Assembly (NCBI GenBank): GCA_914767715.1
Contig: OU612073.1
Location: 13,330,001-13,394,000 of the forward strand
DNA: 64,000 bases
From: Membranipora membranacea
Lineage: Eukaryota; Bryozoa; Gymnolaemata; Cheilostomatida; Membraniporidae
Direction of reading: 5' to 3'
Shown one piece after another: positions 12,996 to 26,600 of the stretch. A model generated the notes under the pieces. It saw nothing but the letters and a program-made list of their open reading frames with translations. It had not been told where the DNA came from and ran no database searches. The position numbers and the translations under genes are program-made. Positions within the stretch are counted from its first letter, which is position 1, and the number at the start of each line of letters is the position of its first letter.

Positions 12996-15900
12996 GAGAT
13001 ATTAGCCAGATAAATATTAATCCTCCAGATTTTCTTTATATCCTTGGTTTTCTGGAACCCGGCAAGTTACTATACCTGTTCTGACAAAGCTTCCCCATTG
13101 TTACTCAGCTTACCCAGTCGCTGTGATAATTGATAATGTGATAATTATTTGTGAAAAAAAGTATTGGGAATATCTACAAGTATCATGATTCGCCATGAGT
13201 GTAAAACTTTCCATTTCAAGTAACTTGTTTGCTTTGGCCTGTACTCGTAGGGAGAATTGATTCGAGAGGCTCAACAGAATGAGGGGGTATCTGTTCCATT
13301 TCATTCACTCCATGCATTCACTTTGTTGTTTAAACCCTTTGGAAAAATAATTTTGAAGACTACTGGTGGACAGAAGCAATATATAGTCTGGCAGCTAGTT
13401 CTGCAGTAATTATGTAATACTTCATGCACATTGAGAAAAAAGCTAGCACTTCAGTAGTTTTTAAGGGTCAATATTATCTAACTAAATCTAAATTCTTATT
13501 TTCTAATATTTTTTTGTTATTTCTTTCAGTTTATCCTGTGTTTCCATTTCCAATGTCAAACTCAAAGGGAAATAGCAGCGTCGATGCCACTCAAAACCCC
13601 GATGGGTGTATTACCAGTGACATAACCTTCAATAGACAACCCTACAATTACTCATCAACCAATTACATGAAAATGACAATTGATAATTTACCAGAAACTG
13701 CTATTATTACCATAGAAATGAATGGGATAAGTTTAGCTTCATCTTACATTCATGTTCTAGCCATCAGGAATGCAATAGATTTTTTTGACTTCACAAAGCG
13801 TTTTGTCAGGAATCCTCCAAAATAGACCTACTATTTCAATTAGAACAAGGAGATGACTCTGGTTATGACAAGCAAGTTATCTTCATCAAATACTCAGGTA
13901 TGTATGAAAATAAACAAGTGCATTGATCGATTACACTGACCGTATCACATTTCTCATGCTGAAAATTCTGGATGGAGAGACTTGGAAGTGCAAATTTCAG
14001 AAATGAAATGTTTTGGAAGAAGCTGTAGAGATTTTTGCACCAGCCTTTGTAAGAGCTACATTGTGCATTGTATAGTGATTAGGTAAACCAAACTTTAAAC
14101 TTGAACTTTGAACTTGCTAAATCACTCAAAATTTGTGTGCTTCTCAAGTAAGTAAGTGTTTCGATAATGAGATCCATTGACATGTAGCCTACAATGCAAT
14201 AGTTTGAAAAATATTCTCTGTTTTCACACTATGAATTATACATGTACTAATAAATCATTTTTAGTACGAGCATCATGCGATGAAAGTATTACAAATCTTA
14301 AAAAGCTGAACAGAATGGCAAATACAGATATTTACAATGCTTCATGCCTGGGTGAATTCAAACTTCTTCACGATGTAAAATCATACATCTGTAAAGATCA
14401 GCAATGGGATCCCCCACTTGAGTGTGTTGGTGATATAAAAAACTTAAGCACTACGACACTTCCGATGGTGTCTGATTTTGATGCAGGTAACAAAACTATA
14501 TTCATACTCAGTTTTTGATAAAAAATAAAGCAAGTCTGAACTACAAATAATTTACCATATAATATTTTGCGTTACATGGAAGCAGAAAATTAAACAGACA
14601 AATCGAGGTCTGCATCATCTCCTACTTGGCTCAAACAAATCATATAGAAAGTTACTCTGAAACCTCAAGCCTAACAAAATTACATTCAAGAGTGGTTTGG
14701 TAGTGCAACCACGATGCTATTGGAATGACCATTCTTTGTAATCCTTATGAAACCACTATTTGTTAGTTTCTAATCATCACACAGTATTTTTGGTTCAACT
14801 ATGAACTAGTATCGAAACGAAACTACCGTGCGATTATGGATCATCATTCAGTGTATACACATAATTAGCAATTGAGATAGTTTTGAAACAAACTTGCGAT
14901 TATATTAGTACTCATTGTGCATTAGTTTACATTGGGCCATTGACTAGCCTGGACTGGGTACAATGATGACCTAGCATTAAAATGAAACCACCGTGTATTT
15001 AAATACAATACAGTACCAATTAAGTTTGATACTGCATTGAAACCACCGTGGTATGTAAAAAGTTTCAGTACTAAACCAAAATTTATGAGTGTGTATAAAC
15101 CCATCAAAATGCATTGAGCTGTGAGAAAGAAAATAAGGGTCATCTGCTCTTTCTTTTTCTTTGTCATTTTGTTATTGACCAACATAATGGTTGTGAACTT
15201 TGGTTTAGGAAATTCATCATTCACCAGAGCTGTTTCTACTTGCTTACAGAATCTTCTGACAAGGGGTATGATATGGATCACAAGTATAAAATTGGAGTAC
15301 TGACTACCGACACTGTTGAATTGGAGACTAATACAACATTGACATCATCAGCTCCAATGATTTCAATTATTGGAACTTTTATTGGCTTGTTGACAGTATT
15401 TGCAGCGGTACTAGTTGTATACTGGTCTAGAGCGAGGTATGTGATAACGATGACATAAAATTAAAAACTATTCATCCTTGTGAGACACAAACAGCTTGTT
15501 GGAGCAAAAACTTTTCATCAATTATCTACCAGTTTCACATAAATTGAGCTGAAAGTAGGTTAGGCCCCGCCTAATCTATTACTCCCCAATAAAGCCTTAG
15601 TTAGCATGAGGAGATAGTTGAATCTAGTTGCTCACTTGCAGGTTTAAGATCCTGGAATTTGTTGGTTTTACCTCATGGTTGTACTAAGGTGACTGTCCAT
15701 GACGACTACTTTTGTAGACGCTACCAGAGCAGCCCCTTTTAGAGATAAGGGATAGATATCAATTATTCACTGTCTGTTTTGTATCATAACTACCACTAAC
15801 TCAATAGATATCCAAATTTACCATTAACTCAACATGTACAATTAACAAGTCTAGTTATTGAAAACTCTCAAAAATACTTTATTTTATGTCTATTAAAAGT

Positions 15901-16109
15901 CAAAGTTAAAACTAAGTTAACATTGTATACGTCAATACTCAACTATAAGTGTAAAACTCAACTAACTGACTCTCAATGAATATCAAAGTTCTCATTTATA
16001 TAGGCAGCGGTCACAACACCAGGTCTACATGGACACACAATCAAAAGGTACAAATCATATATAATGGTCCGATAAAATCATAATTGTCCGATAACAACAT
16101 AATTGCTGA

Positions 16110-16320
16110 ACTCTAAGATTAAAGTATTATATAACATTTTCTTGTGTAGGATGAACGAACAGGTAATTTGTTACGGCATAAAGGACTTTGTCTGTCTGGC
16201 AGCCAAGGATCAAGCCATTTGTTGAACTCTAAGATTAAAGTTTTATGTAACATTTTCTTCTGTAGGGTGAACAAACAGGTAATTTGTTGCGGCATCAAGG
16301 ACTTTGTCTGTCTGGCCGCT
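16110..16320. repeat. tandem duplication of about 116 bp
   Basis: The segment from CTCTAAGATTAAAGT through GGACTTTGTCTGTCTGGC occurs twice in direct orientation, starting near 16110 and 16227, with a few substitutions. It lies just after exon 7 of receptor A. An open frame covers it on the + strand, but no homologous domain is recognised. Confidence 0.65.
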
Positions 16321-17021
16321 GACTTATCATTTAAAGTTAATATTGTTACGTCAGGATCCATCCAGCGTCTGGCTCTAACTAGGTTATGTACAAAGACAAT
16401 ACAGAACTTCTTTGATCAATCCACAACAGAATTCAAGCTTGATTCTGTTGGACCAGGCCCTCTATTTACAGTTTTTTTCCATCATAAATCTTTTATTTTT
16501 TTAAAGAGATGCCGCCAATCAAAAACACACTCAACCAAGAGTTTAAGGTAAGCCTGTTCATTATCAAGTTAACATAAGTTTGACACAGAAATGTTATTTC
16601 TTTTTGCTTGTTGAACATATGTTGAGTAAAGTTACCATTAGAGAATCAAAGCTCTAAAAATTGAGCAGTTTTACCAATTGAGAGTATTTCTTCAGACACA
16701 GGAATTTAGACCTTCAGAGAATGGTGTGTCACAATAGATGGAATTGGTTGATTGTTTGACATGTATATATACTTTTTCATATAAAATAAATCTTTTTGGC
16801 CAGATTTTGAGTCATGGAAATACAAGGAAAACGAGTAGAAAACCCCATGCAAGGCAAAATTAAAATGTTTAATTATTTTTACTTGATATGTTAATATTTC
16901 CCTTTCAAATTTTCACTAACCATATTTGGGCCAAATTGGAGTTAATTTGTGGCTTGCAAACCATCCAAAACAGCGAATTAACACTCTTATTTATGAATGT
17001 ACTTCATTGTAAACTGGTTCA

Positions 17022-20000
17022 ACTATAGTAGTCAACGGACAGATCATCTTTTTTTTGACGGTTCGTGATATCGGAAGAACAAAGCTACACCATACATCAA
17101 ATCGAAGGGAATTTTCTCCTGAGTAAGAATATCAAGGTAGTAAAGAAAAAAATTTGGGGGGCGGCCATTTTTTTAAGCAAAACAAATTTTTTTTGGACTT
17201 TTTTGGGCCTGTTTCTCCCCGGGATGATAAATATATACTTCCAATGACTCAAAAATGTACATTTAGATGATATTTATCCATGTTTAAAAAATAAATTCTG
17301 TATCTCTAAAAAAATCACCAAAAATCCCTTAAACAAATTTAATTTTTGCAAAATGGTAGTTGTCTCCCCCGTTTCGGAATTTTTTCACTTTTTTGTAGTT
17401 TAACAAGGTTTTACTTCAACCAAATATTACACAGATGGGTCATGAGCAATCTGCCATATCCCAGAAGAGGTACAGCAGTCATAGTCACCCCAATCTGAAT
17501 ATACAGCCTTGTTTTAAGCTGGAAAGTCGAAGCAGACGTCGCACCCACAGCGACAAGACTGCGGCAAAAGTTCCCCCTCATATATGGCAGCTGCAAGCTT
17601 ACAATCTGCGTTGTGATGACCGGTAGTTGGTCGCTGTCAATTCCTCTAGATCTTTAAGAGCTGGGGGTAGTGCGGTGTATACTATCTTGCAGGCAGCCCC
17701 GGTAATCTCCCGCCGATGATCGTTGATTACAGATGGTTCCATTTTTTTCATTCTGGCTGGGCAATATCCCACTCGCTTGCCTAATAGTCAGAGAGACAGA
17801 CAGAGGATGAAAGTATCCTCTGTGCTCATCCTTCCCTGAGAATAGTTGGTGTCTGACAGACAATATGACAGGGTATTATAATTTTAGGTGCATGAGACTT
17901 GCACCACCGTTTCATGCAGTGCAGCTCCCTACGGGATGCAATTTTACGTTGGATCTTGAATTTGGTTTTTTTCATTTATAGAAACCTGGTACATTAATTT
18001 GATTATTATAAGATTTCGGTGAGGTTGCCAAAGAAAGCTTACATCAAGGGATTTTATATAGATTATCACCAGCTATATCTTGACCCCAAAATACAGCAAT
18101 GATTGGTCAGAACGCTAAATTAACTCTCGAAGCACTACAGCTTTAGCACACACTGGTGTAGCTGCTGAGTTGTTTAATTGTCGTTCTCCAATGATACCAA
18201 GGCACTATTGAGCAGTTCTTAGCCTGACTTTGAATTGCAGTCGCCCCTGTGTATTTGTCTCAATGACAACTTGCGCATGATTAGCCAATTTGTTCAGCCG
18301 ATGTGTGATGAAGAAACTTGTGTGAAATGTAACAAACCACCTGGCACAAGTTTTATCCCTCCTTGCTGTCCCTCCCCCACCCAAGCATTTCACATAAAGG
18401 GCAACTCAAGCACCGAAGCAACAGCATTGCATAGTATCTCGTCTGCCATGTTATTAGATGATTGAAGACTTCTTTGCTTTGCATTTGTTCGCTGCTTCTA
18501 CAAGAAAAGCTTGTCTTGCCATACTTTTAGCAATTTACATGAGCTCCATCAAGACCGTCCGTTCTTGGGAGATCGAGCAGCTTTTCACGCGGGCAGAGCT
18601 TCTTTTTTGGCATCGCCAATGAGTGCAGCTATGACATGGTTAGCTTGTTCGGGACCTATTTCAAAGCTGCATCAGCAGATAAGTCCCCACTCTTTGCGAC
18701 TCAACTTTTGAATTCAATGACGGCGCACTGCAGTTAAGGGAATATATATCAACCAATAAGGCACTTTCATTGCTAGCTCACAAAGTTTTGACAGCCATGA
18801 GTGAATGAAACTCAGAGTTTTGATACCCTCCACCGACATGTCCTGCTCTCAGAAGTATCCCATATGTGTTTAAACCATGTTCAATTGAGCACTTCAGGTC
18901 CTGCCTTGCATAATACAGAAAGATTTAGGTGATCAATAAGAATATGTTCTGAGGCAGGTACTATAAACGATTGGGTTCCTCAGTTATTTAAAAGTTCTGG
19001 GTCCGACTTTATCTCCATTTATCATAAATTCGAATTTACACTGCCCCTTTTATCTGTAACAGAATGATGGGATAAAATCGGAATAACAATTATACTGTTT
19101 TCAAAAATTGCCAAAACCCAAGTGTATTAATGCTAAACTGTATCATGATTTTTTATCAGCCTTTGGAATGTGTGAAACTGTGATGGTTTTTGGTTTATAT
19201 GGAACTTATTGAGATGTCAGGCAACGCAGATAAAGCCAGCACAAGTTTTTTATAACTATTTAAAAATCAGAAAGATTAACTTCATCCCAAACCCTTTTAA
19301 GAAATCAAACATTATAAATTGAAACTTTAATCTGCTCACAGAGAACATTTAACTCATTTAATCTAACTTCATTAGCAAACCGACACCCGTGAGCCTCCTA
19401 TCAAATGTCGGCCCTGTGGAACAAACTGCCCAACAACCTGGAATACAAAAAGACTCAGGCCACCTTTGGCACTCAGGTGCTACTTCCTGTCTTGAGGTGC
19501 TGACTTTTTTCATCACATATTTTTGCCACATCTCGTATGGTGTATGGACTGGTACCTCAAAAAACAAAAAACCTTAACATGCTGATTGCGCATGTTGGCC
19601 TTATCTCTGCCGCACCCAAATACATTCTAATTTCAAAATTTTTAATTTGTTGATGAAGTTGAAAACAAACATACCAAATCTTTGAGGCATGTATTAGAAT
19701 ATGTTCACCTACAGGATAAGGGTGTTGTTGGTTCGCTGGAGAAACCTGATTATAAATCGCTTGCCATTTGAATGCCTGGCTCTAGCGAGATCTTACTGCC
19801 ATATAAAAACTGTTTTAGGAATAGGTTACTTGACTTATAAAATACTATCTGATCTAGGCAGTCTGGTGTGAGACTCTTTTCATTATGTATTATTGGCAGT
19901 TGTTGTTGTATTGTGCCTCAATAGCTAGATGATCCTGATCAGACTGTGCTTGTAAATGACGACCGCACGTCTATCTGGTTTCTCTGTTGAACCTCAGTCA

Positions 20001-21262
20001 TACTAATAGACGCTTGAAAAATTTGTCGACTCACTTTCATTTTGTTGACAACGAAGAATATACACTTGGCCTCTCAAAAAGTTAAGGCTGACAACCAAAG
20101 ACGCAATTCTTGCAGTTCTTCGTTTCATACCCTACCCTATGTAAGAGATTGCCGTGTCAGCAAACCTGGAGACGGTTTGCTTGCTTGTGTAATATTTGTA
20201 GCATTTCTTAATGTAGCTCAGTGGCCTTTTGGGACAGTGCTCTATCAAGTTGTTACTAAACTGCTGGCCTGGGGGATCCTTGTGCATTTTAACTTTCAAG
20301 ACAATTCAATAAACATCGACATAAGAATAATTTGGTCATATCTCTGCGGTGCTACTCCAAAGACTATTCTTTTGGGATTTTGAATTTTGATGTAGGACTG
20401 CCTTGTCCGATCACAAATGTTGTTTTACCTTTTGAAGCTCTTATAATGACAGTAGGTTACTATACTTTCTTATACAATTTTTTAAAATTAGAGACAAGGT
20501 GACATCAGACAAAAATCTTAATCTTCAAAAATCGTTCCAATAATCAGCATTCATTGAATAGTGAAGGAAATTAATAATAACATATTTAAAGTTAAGCAGA
20601 GACAAAATTATGCTCAACCATGTTAAGAAGGGTGGCAGCAAGTTATTTATTCTAAATCTACATTTGGAAAATTAATTATATTCAAAGATCGGCAAGTGAA
20701 AATGCATTTGTAATTTGCTGTCGGGACAACTCCGAATAAATTCTTCGTATTTGAAATGACCATTGCTTAAAACATGTTTATTTTTTAGTTTTGAGACTCT
20801 CAGGAAGTGAAGCAAGCATGTGAATCTAGCCTCTGTACATTTTTTGAGTGAATCTGAAAAACGAAAAAAAAGTCCTCGTCTACAGTATAACCAAATCACA
20901 CTAATTTTTTGGTGCCCTCGAAATATCCGGCAGCATAATAATCCAAGAAAGTTTTTTCAACTATTTTTATGTCACTCACTATGTTTTAATCTAAAATAAC
21001 TGTGTAAACCAAATTTATTGTGATAGGAACACCCTCTGTGATGTGTAATGCAAATAGGTATATTTTTGACAAATTTGAAGTTTTCCTCTCTTTAACCCTC
21101 CGATTCAGGTGCGCCCCCCAATTTAATTTTTTTACTACCAAAATATTCTTATTCCCTAGAGTCTTAGCTTCGATTTGATATATAGTGGTGCTTTGTTCCT
21201 TCCGATATCACGAAACGCCTTAACGGAGCCACTTTTTAGGGATCTGTCCGTTGACTATAGTT
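17022..21262. mobile_element. 4.2 kb insertion with about 150 bp terminal inverted repeats, probably a decayed DNA transposon
   Basis: The left end from 17022 (ACTATAGTAGTCAACGGACA) is matched in reverse complement at the right end up to 21262. Further shared blocks are TTCGTGATATCGGAAG, ATCAAATCGAAG and TTGGGGGGCG, covering roughly 150 bp per arm with visible divergence. The interior has only short, broken frames (for example 20042-20383 and 18235-18465 on the + strand), none of which I can match to a transposase, so the superfamily is open. The insertion explains much of the unusual length of the last intron of receptor A and ends only 160 bp from the nested gene. Confidence 0.6.
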
Positions 21263-21423
21263 TTGTCTGGTCCCATAAATATAAGACGACACACACATAC
21301 ATGTTAAATATGACCCAAATCAGGACAGTAAGTACAGCAAAAAGTAACTCTACTCTTAAAAAGGATTGACATTAGTAATCGTCTGACATTTTGAAAACAA
21401 GGCCACTTGGTGCCTAAAAATGT

Positions 21424-22371
21424 TTAATTATTAGGTTTGTCGTTTGTTGCCTTGGCAGGCTTACAATCATATGCTACAAAATAGGGCCAAAAGTCATCTC
21501 CATCACTTCGTTTCATACTTTTGAGATTCTTACTTCCCATATAGTTGAGCAGTAAGTCCCTTTTATCACCGCGTATGTAGTCTTCTGGACAAAGCCGGCA
21601 ACTACAACTCCTATTGTCATCTCCCAGCCAGGCAAATATTTCATATCTTATTCCATTGGGGCTGAACTTCATACAAATATCGTCACATTCCCAGACAGAT
21701 ATCCTTCTCTTTGCAGGAGTCAGCCAATACATGTCTAAAAATAAATTAATACTTAGATAACTGCATTATCCATGTGAGATATAATCTTTCCCATCCATGA
21801 TTGTGTAGTTTAACACTGGAGTTAACAAAGAATTAAAACAGTAGGGCTCAGTGACCCACTGCATGCTGAAGAATAATAGCAAAATAATGAGTGCCTTTAG
21901 GGCAAGGCCCCGATATCTTTGCGTATCTGATCTCAACTTGTATGCAAGTCAGAGCAAACCTGGGGTCGAACAGTTGTCGGTGATCTGCAGTTGGATTTTC
22001 ATTAATGACCTTCAACTTCTGCATGCTCAGGTGTTCTAATCAACCAAGAATCATCTTACTGTTTGCAATACACAACTAAACCACTACACTGTGAACATTC
22101 CGACCTGCCTGGAAACTGAGAGTAACTTGGCGCCGAATATGGCGGCCAACTTTATTTCTCAGTCTTCGGACAGAGACAGACTTGCGATTTAAACCAACAA
22201 ATTGAGACTAACAACACAAAAACACTGCATTCCCCTAGTCTTACTCTGAGACTCACCTGGAATTGTATGATAGGATGTGTTGCATGTCCGGAATCTACTG
22301 TAGTCCAGTTCAGCATAAGCTAATGAAGCAATGGCAAGAATAACTACCAAAATATTTTGCGCTTCCTTCAT
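21424..22371 (-). CDS. nested CPEDY-family cysteine-rich secreted protein, unit A
   Basis: Two exons on the minus strand inside the last intron of receptor A. Exon 1 (22371-22257) starts MKEAQNILVVILAIASLAYA, a signal peptide, and ends in phase 1 at CCAG/GTGAG. Exon 2 (21734-21424) follows TTTTTAG and begins DMYWLTP. The 141-residue product keeps the core CSCRLCPEDYIRGDK. It has seven cysteines after the signal peptide: the one after MG is replaced by serine (MGSKN). An in-frame ATG lies upstream at 22404, but 22371 aligns with the start in the other copies and lies about 80 bp from a TATA element. No known family is recognised with confidence; the C-x3-C, aromatic stretch and CxC spacing faintly recall WSC-type modules. 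The receptor around it is broken while this gene is open. Confidence 0.8.
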
Positions 22372-22450
22372 CGTGAATGTAACTGAGAACATAAGCCCTT
22401 TCAATTATCGATCATAACAGACTCTGATTTACTGTATCAATCATCATCAG

Positions 22451-22460
22451 TTTTATATCC
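22451..22460 (-). promoter_or_regulatory. TATA element of nested gene A
   Basis: The minus strand reads GGATATAAAA about 80 bp before the ATG at 22371, the same distance as in the other nested genes. The GGATTA element just upstream in the other units is degenerate here (AGATTGAA). Confidence 0.5.
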
Positions 22461-22781
22461 CCGGAGGTTCAATCTCTGCGTCTCACTAATCACAATAAAT
22501 CAGTGTTTATTGCCGTTTCACCAAGAGGTTTAGTATTTGTGGTGAAAAGTCAAGTCTTGCACTGTCACCAGGATTGGTTTAAATGGCGCCTAATACCTAT
22601 TGTTACATGACTGTAATATTTAGATGAAATGAGTTAGAAGTCTGCACCGATTTTGGAATAAAACTGGGGCAAGTTCTTGTGTAGCCAGAGTGCATATGTG
22701 CAATGTATTGACAAACATAACTGGACTAAGGACTTTGCAGAAAGAGCATAAACATAGATGTTATCAATAGGATGAGATTTA

Positions 22782-23258
22782 TGGTAATGTAATGTAATGT
22801 AATGTAATGTAATGTAATGTAATGCAATCTAATACAATGTAATGCAATGTAGTGCAATGTAATACAATGTAATGCAATGTTATGCGATGTAATGTAATGT
22901 AATGTAATGTAATGCAATGTAATGCAATGTAATAAATGTGATGCAATACAATGCAATACAATACAATACAATGCAATTCAAAGTAATGTAGTACAATACA
23001 ATGCAATGCAACGCAATGCAATTTAATGCAATGTGATGCAATGTAATGCAATGTAATGTAATATCATGCATTGTAATGCAATGTGATTCAATTTAATGCG
23101 ATGTAATGCGATGTAATTCGATGTTATGCGATGTAATGCGATTTAATGCGATGTAATGTGATGTAATGCAATATAATGCAATGTAATGCAATATACTGCA
23201 ATGTAATGCAATGTAATGTAATGTAATGTCATGCAATGTAATGCAATGTAATGTAATT
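22782..23258. repeat. pentanucleotide satellite (AATGT/AATGC)n
   Basis: Almost 480 bp of imperfect five-base units, mainly AATGT and AATGC with AATAC variants. Several overlapping open frames rich in H, I, L, C and Y on the minus strand are products of the repeat, not genes. It lies 135 bp before the tail exon of receptor A. Confidence 0.95.
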
Positions 23259-23658
23259 ATCTCCTTTACAATCTTTATTTTCACCTGTACTGCTTACTGG
23301 CAGTTAAGCTGCTGATGAATACTATTTTATGTACAGATCCACTCCACATAGCTTTAACTTAATCATACTCACCGATATTTTGTTTTATTCAGATTGCAAC
23401 GAAGAGGCTGAAATAACAGAAGGGAACATCGATACTGTGTCAGATTATGAATTCATAGAGCAAACGGATCCCTATCTTGATTATTGTGAGATAGATGAGA
23501 GGGATATGATTAGTGATTTGGACCGAAGTTTTTCCCCAAGTGACTCCGAAAAAACTGCGCCCAGTAGATTATCTACTGAGGACACAGATTCACACCTTAG
23601 GTCTGATCCATCATTAGCTGAAAACTTAAAAATTCCTTCGCCAAATTTGATGGGTTGA

Positions 23659-26600
23659 ATTTCCCGAGAAATCAATAAAAGGGGGATAAATCTGCAAAAA
23701 GAGGTGAACCATTCGAGAATCACAACTAACAAAAAGCTAACCAATGATGTCGTTAAAAAGAGAATACCGAATACACCTCCGATGCCTTGCCGGGGACTCA
23801 GAGGCATGACAGTCTTCTCCCAGCGACCACAAAAAACTGAGGCTTAAGTACAACCCAATGAGATTTTACAAACAAGACACACACCTCAATCGGTTCAGGA
23901 AAAAGGATTGGATGGCGGTCCGTGCACTATCAAGGGTAGCAGTGCATCGATCGCAAATATGGCTTACGATAACAATCTCCAATCAAATATTGGAAGAAAC
24001 TACTCTACCAGCTGGAAGCTGTGATTTTGAAGATTCCCCTAAGCATTTACAGAGTTTATACTCTTGATAATGATGATAAAACTCAGTAGTTTCCCTTTTT
24101 TAATAATTAATATAACTGAATACAACATGAAATATTTGTTGCACTGCTTTGGTATTTGTGTGGCTGGTCGATATATCTGGCATGCGAATCATTTTGTTGA
24201 AATTGAATCTGGATGAGAATTTCCTGATTTATGCGTAACAAAATAATTGAACCAAGAAAACACTTGATAAAGCAAATTGGTTGAGCCGATTTTTTTGCAG
24301 TTGACGTAATAGTTGGTTTTCACAATCGCAATAATCCAGAGATTTGTGGTGCACTCGGTGTCAATCACTGTAGCACCCCTCATTGATGGACGATCTCATT
24401 TATCTCCACATACATCTGGCTTGTGATTTTTATTTATATTTTTTTATGTGTTGTCTTAAAACAACCTGTATTGTTCTGACTGCAGTGCTGTGTTTGTGGG
24501 CACTCAGTCTTCCCGATCTGAGTTTGTGATGTTATTCATGTATTTGATAATGAGTCCCATTGTGTACAAGCATGAGTTATGTAAGAGTGAAGCCTGTCAA
24601 CAATATTGCCTACAAAGCAACTCCAATCAATCTACCAATTATAAAAATTCATTGGGAAAAAACAATGATCTCAAACACACCAGGAGTGCTACCTCTACAT
24701 CTTGGTAGAAGTTTTTTTTAAATCTGTGGTAATATTTGATCTAAATACAAGAATTTACACCTTCATTTGTTCTGCTTACCATTCATCTGATTGGTCAACG
24801 GGTATTATTGTTATGCAATTTATAAGGACTCAATTGTGGTATACTGACGGCATTGTGCGGTGGGTTTCCTGATTATGCAAAATAAGAGGCTTAGACGAAC
24901 GTCAAGGTCTCACCTTAATCCATATAACAGATCTTTGACTGCTGATGGAAATAAGCAGGTGGTAATAAAAGAATTGTTTGCATTTGACGTAATAACGAGC
25001 TATCACAATAAATCAAAAGGGTCGATGGTTTAGATGCGAAAGAAACTACCTATTGCTTATGTCTGTATGAAATCTAAAATATAGCCAATGCTGAAGGAAA
25101 CTCTCTCTGTATCACTAACCTCTCATGGTAAAATCTGAGGTATCTACAATACCTCCATATTAACACAGCTCGCACAATAAAAGATGATGATGGAAAAATT
25201 ATGCCTTGTGAATGAGTCACTTCAGTTTTTTAAGTTGGGCAAAACTCTATCATGTTATTGAGCAGATTGAGCCCTAACACCATTCCACAAAGAGTAATAT
25301 TACATGCTGAGTAATATTACATGGTGAGTAAGGTGGTCCAGAGCATCTCCAAAATATATTTGTGAAAAGTGAAAAGCTAGTGTAAAAAATACTACTGCAG
25401 ACACTGTAAACTTGATGATGTTACACACGTCCAGTGAGATTATTAAGCGGTGATTCAATTTGCAAAAAAAACTAAGAAAGAATCAATGTAACATCTTCTA
25501 TGCGTGACATATGTCCCTGTCAAGAATACCATAACAGTCTCATTTATAGTTGGCTTATTTATCCGATTATTTTATTTTATTTTTCATTTTGTTTTGTACA
25601 AAATACGAAAAGAATTATATAGCCCTGATGTAAGAGTCGATTGAATAAAGAATATCTTAGATAATGATGTCATATTTAAGATCTGGGTTATCAATCATAT
25701 ATGGAGTAATTAATCAAACTTGAAGTCACTGGCTATCTCAAATCTGAATCTTATTCTAGAGTAGAAATTTGTAGACTGTAAAATAGCAATCAGTTATTCA
25801 GACAGGGAAGTTTTGCAGAAAGAAGAGGATTATTTGATCAAATTTTAACAATAATATAACCTTAAACTAACTCATTGTAAAAAATAAGTTTTGGAAAATA
25901 AGGAAGCAAATTCCTGGATTATGAGAAATGAAATGGGAAAAGATTGGATTACAACTAGGCTTAACTGAAACAAGTCCCAGGTTTATATTCTAAAAAAACA
26001 TTTGAATAATATCCTGGGCTGATTGAAATTTTTATCAAGGCAATGTACACCATCCAGCAGGACAGTCGAACAATGTAGAATTTTGATATCGACAACTTAT
26101 CAATAACAGTTCACAACAGCTGCGCATTGAAAACTCTTGAGGAAAATGGCATTGTTCCAAGGCAGTTGTCTGAATATCAATTTAAACCTGGGTTAAATAT
26201 TTAACATGGTAACAAATTGAGCCTGGTATCACTACAAAAGTTAAGACTGTCCTTCTCCGCCTTTGTTCTGTTGTAATACGATTGCAATATAGATTATTGA
26301 TAGGGCGGTGTGGGAACACAGGATACTCTGAAGAAAAGTACCCAACTAACAATCAGGCAAAAAATGCAACTGCAACACCACTTTGTACTTGGAAGTTCCA
26401 CTCACCGATACAGCTGAAACTTAATAATATTACAATGTGCAATTATCATCTAAAAGATACACTGCAACCTACAAAAAATTAAAACCATTTACCATAGGTT
26501 TGATTAGTGTTAATAATCTAACGATTCAAACAAGGGGCAACAAGGAAAAAGAAGAATGGCATTGTTATGAAACAGGTAAAAAATGCTGGAATTTGAATCT

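Larger units (their letters stand above)
11907..23658 (+). pseudogene. receptor A: ITAM-tailed CUB-like/sushi receptor, decayed copy
   Basis: Exons: 11907-11908 (AT of the start codon), 12071-12135 (signal peptide, MWFIRVIYILATITL), 12399-12755 (six-cysteine domain), 13530-13897 (CUB-like), 14265-14486 (sushi: four cysteines, WDPPLEC), 15250-15436 (stalk and membrane segment), 16014-16057 (juxtamembrane) and 23393 onward (tail with YEFIEQTDPYLDYCEI). Exon 4 is 368 nt against 369 in B; the frame shifts between about 13785 and 13812 so that the 3' part (LLFQ to IKYSG) reads in another frame. The tail has a TGA at 23656-23658, where units C and D encode serine, yet the SH3-ligand segment NTPPMPCR survives beyond it. 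Two independent lesions suggest a pseudogene, although sequencing error cannot be excluded. The last intron is 7.3 kb and holds a tandem duplication, a transposon, the nested gene and a satellite. Confidence 0.75.

Noticed and set aside
22782-23258. CRISPR-like regular array
   Set aside because: Units are five bases with no spacers, and the DNA is clearly animal nuclear.
22726-23284. Overlapping minus-strand frames rich in His, Ile, Leu, Cys and Tyr
   Set aside because: They are translations of the AATGT/AATGC satellite in every frame.
26282-26482. Small conserved frame before each receptor (also at 47639 and 37828)
   Set aside because: It is conserved as part of the duplicated upstream block but has no consistent start, is frameshifted between copies and lies before the TATA box.
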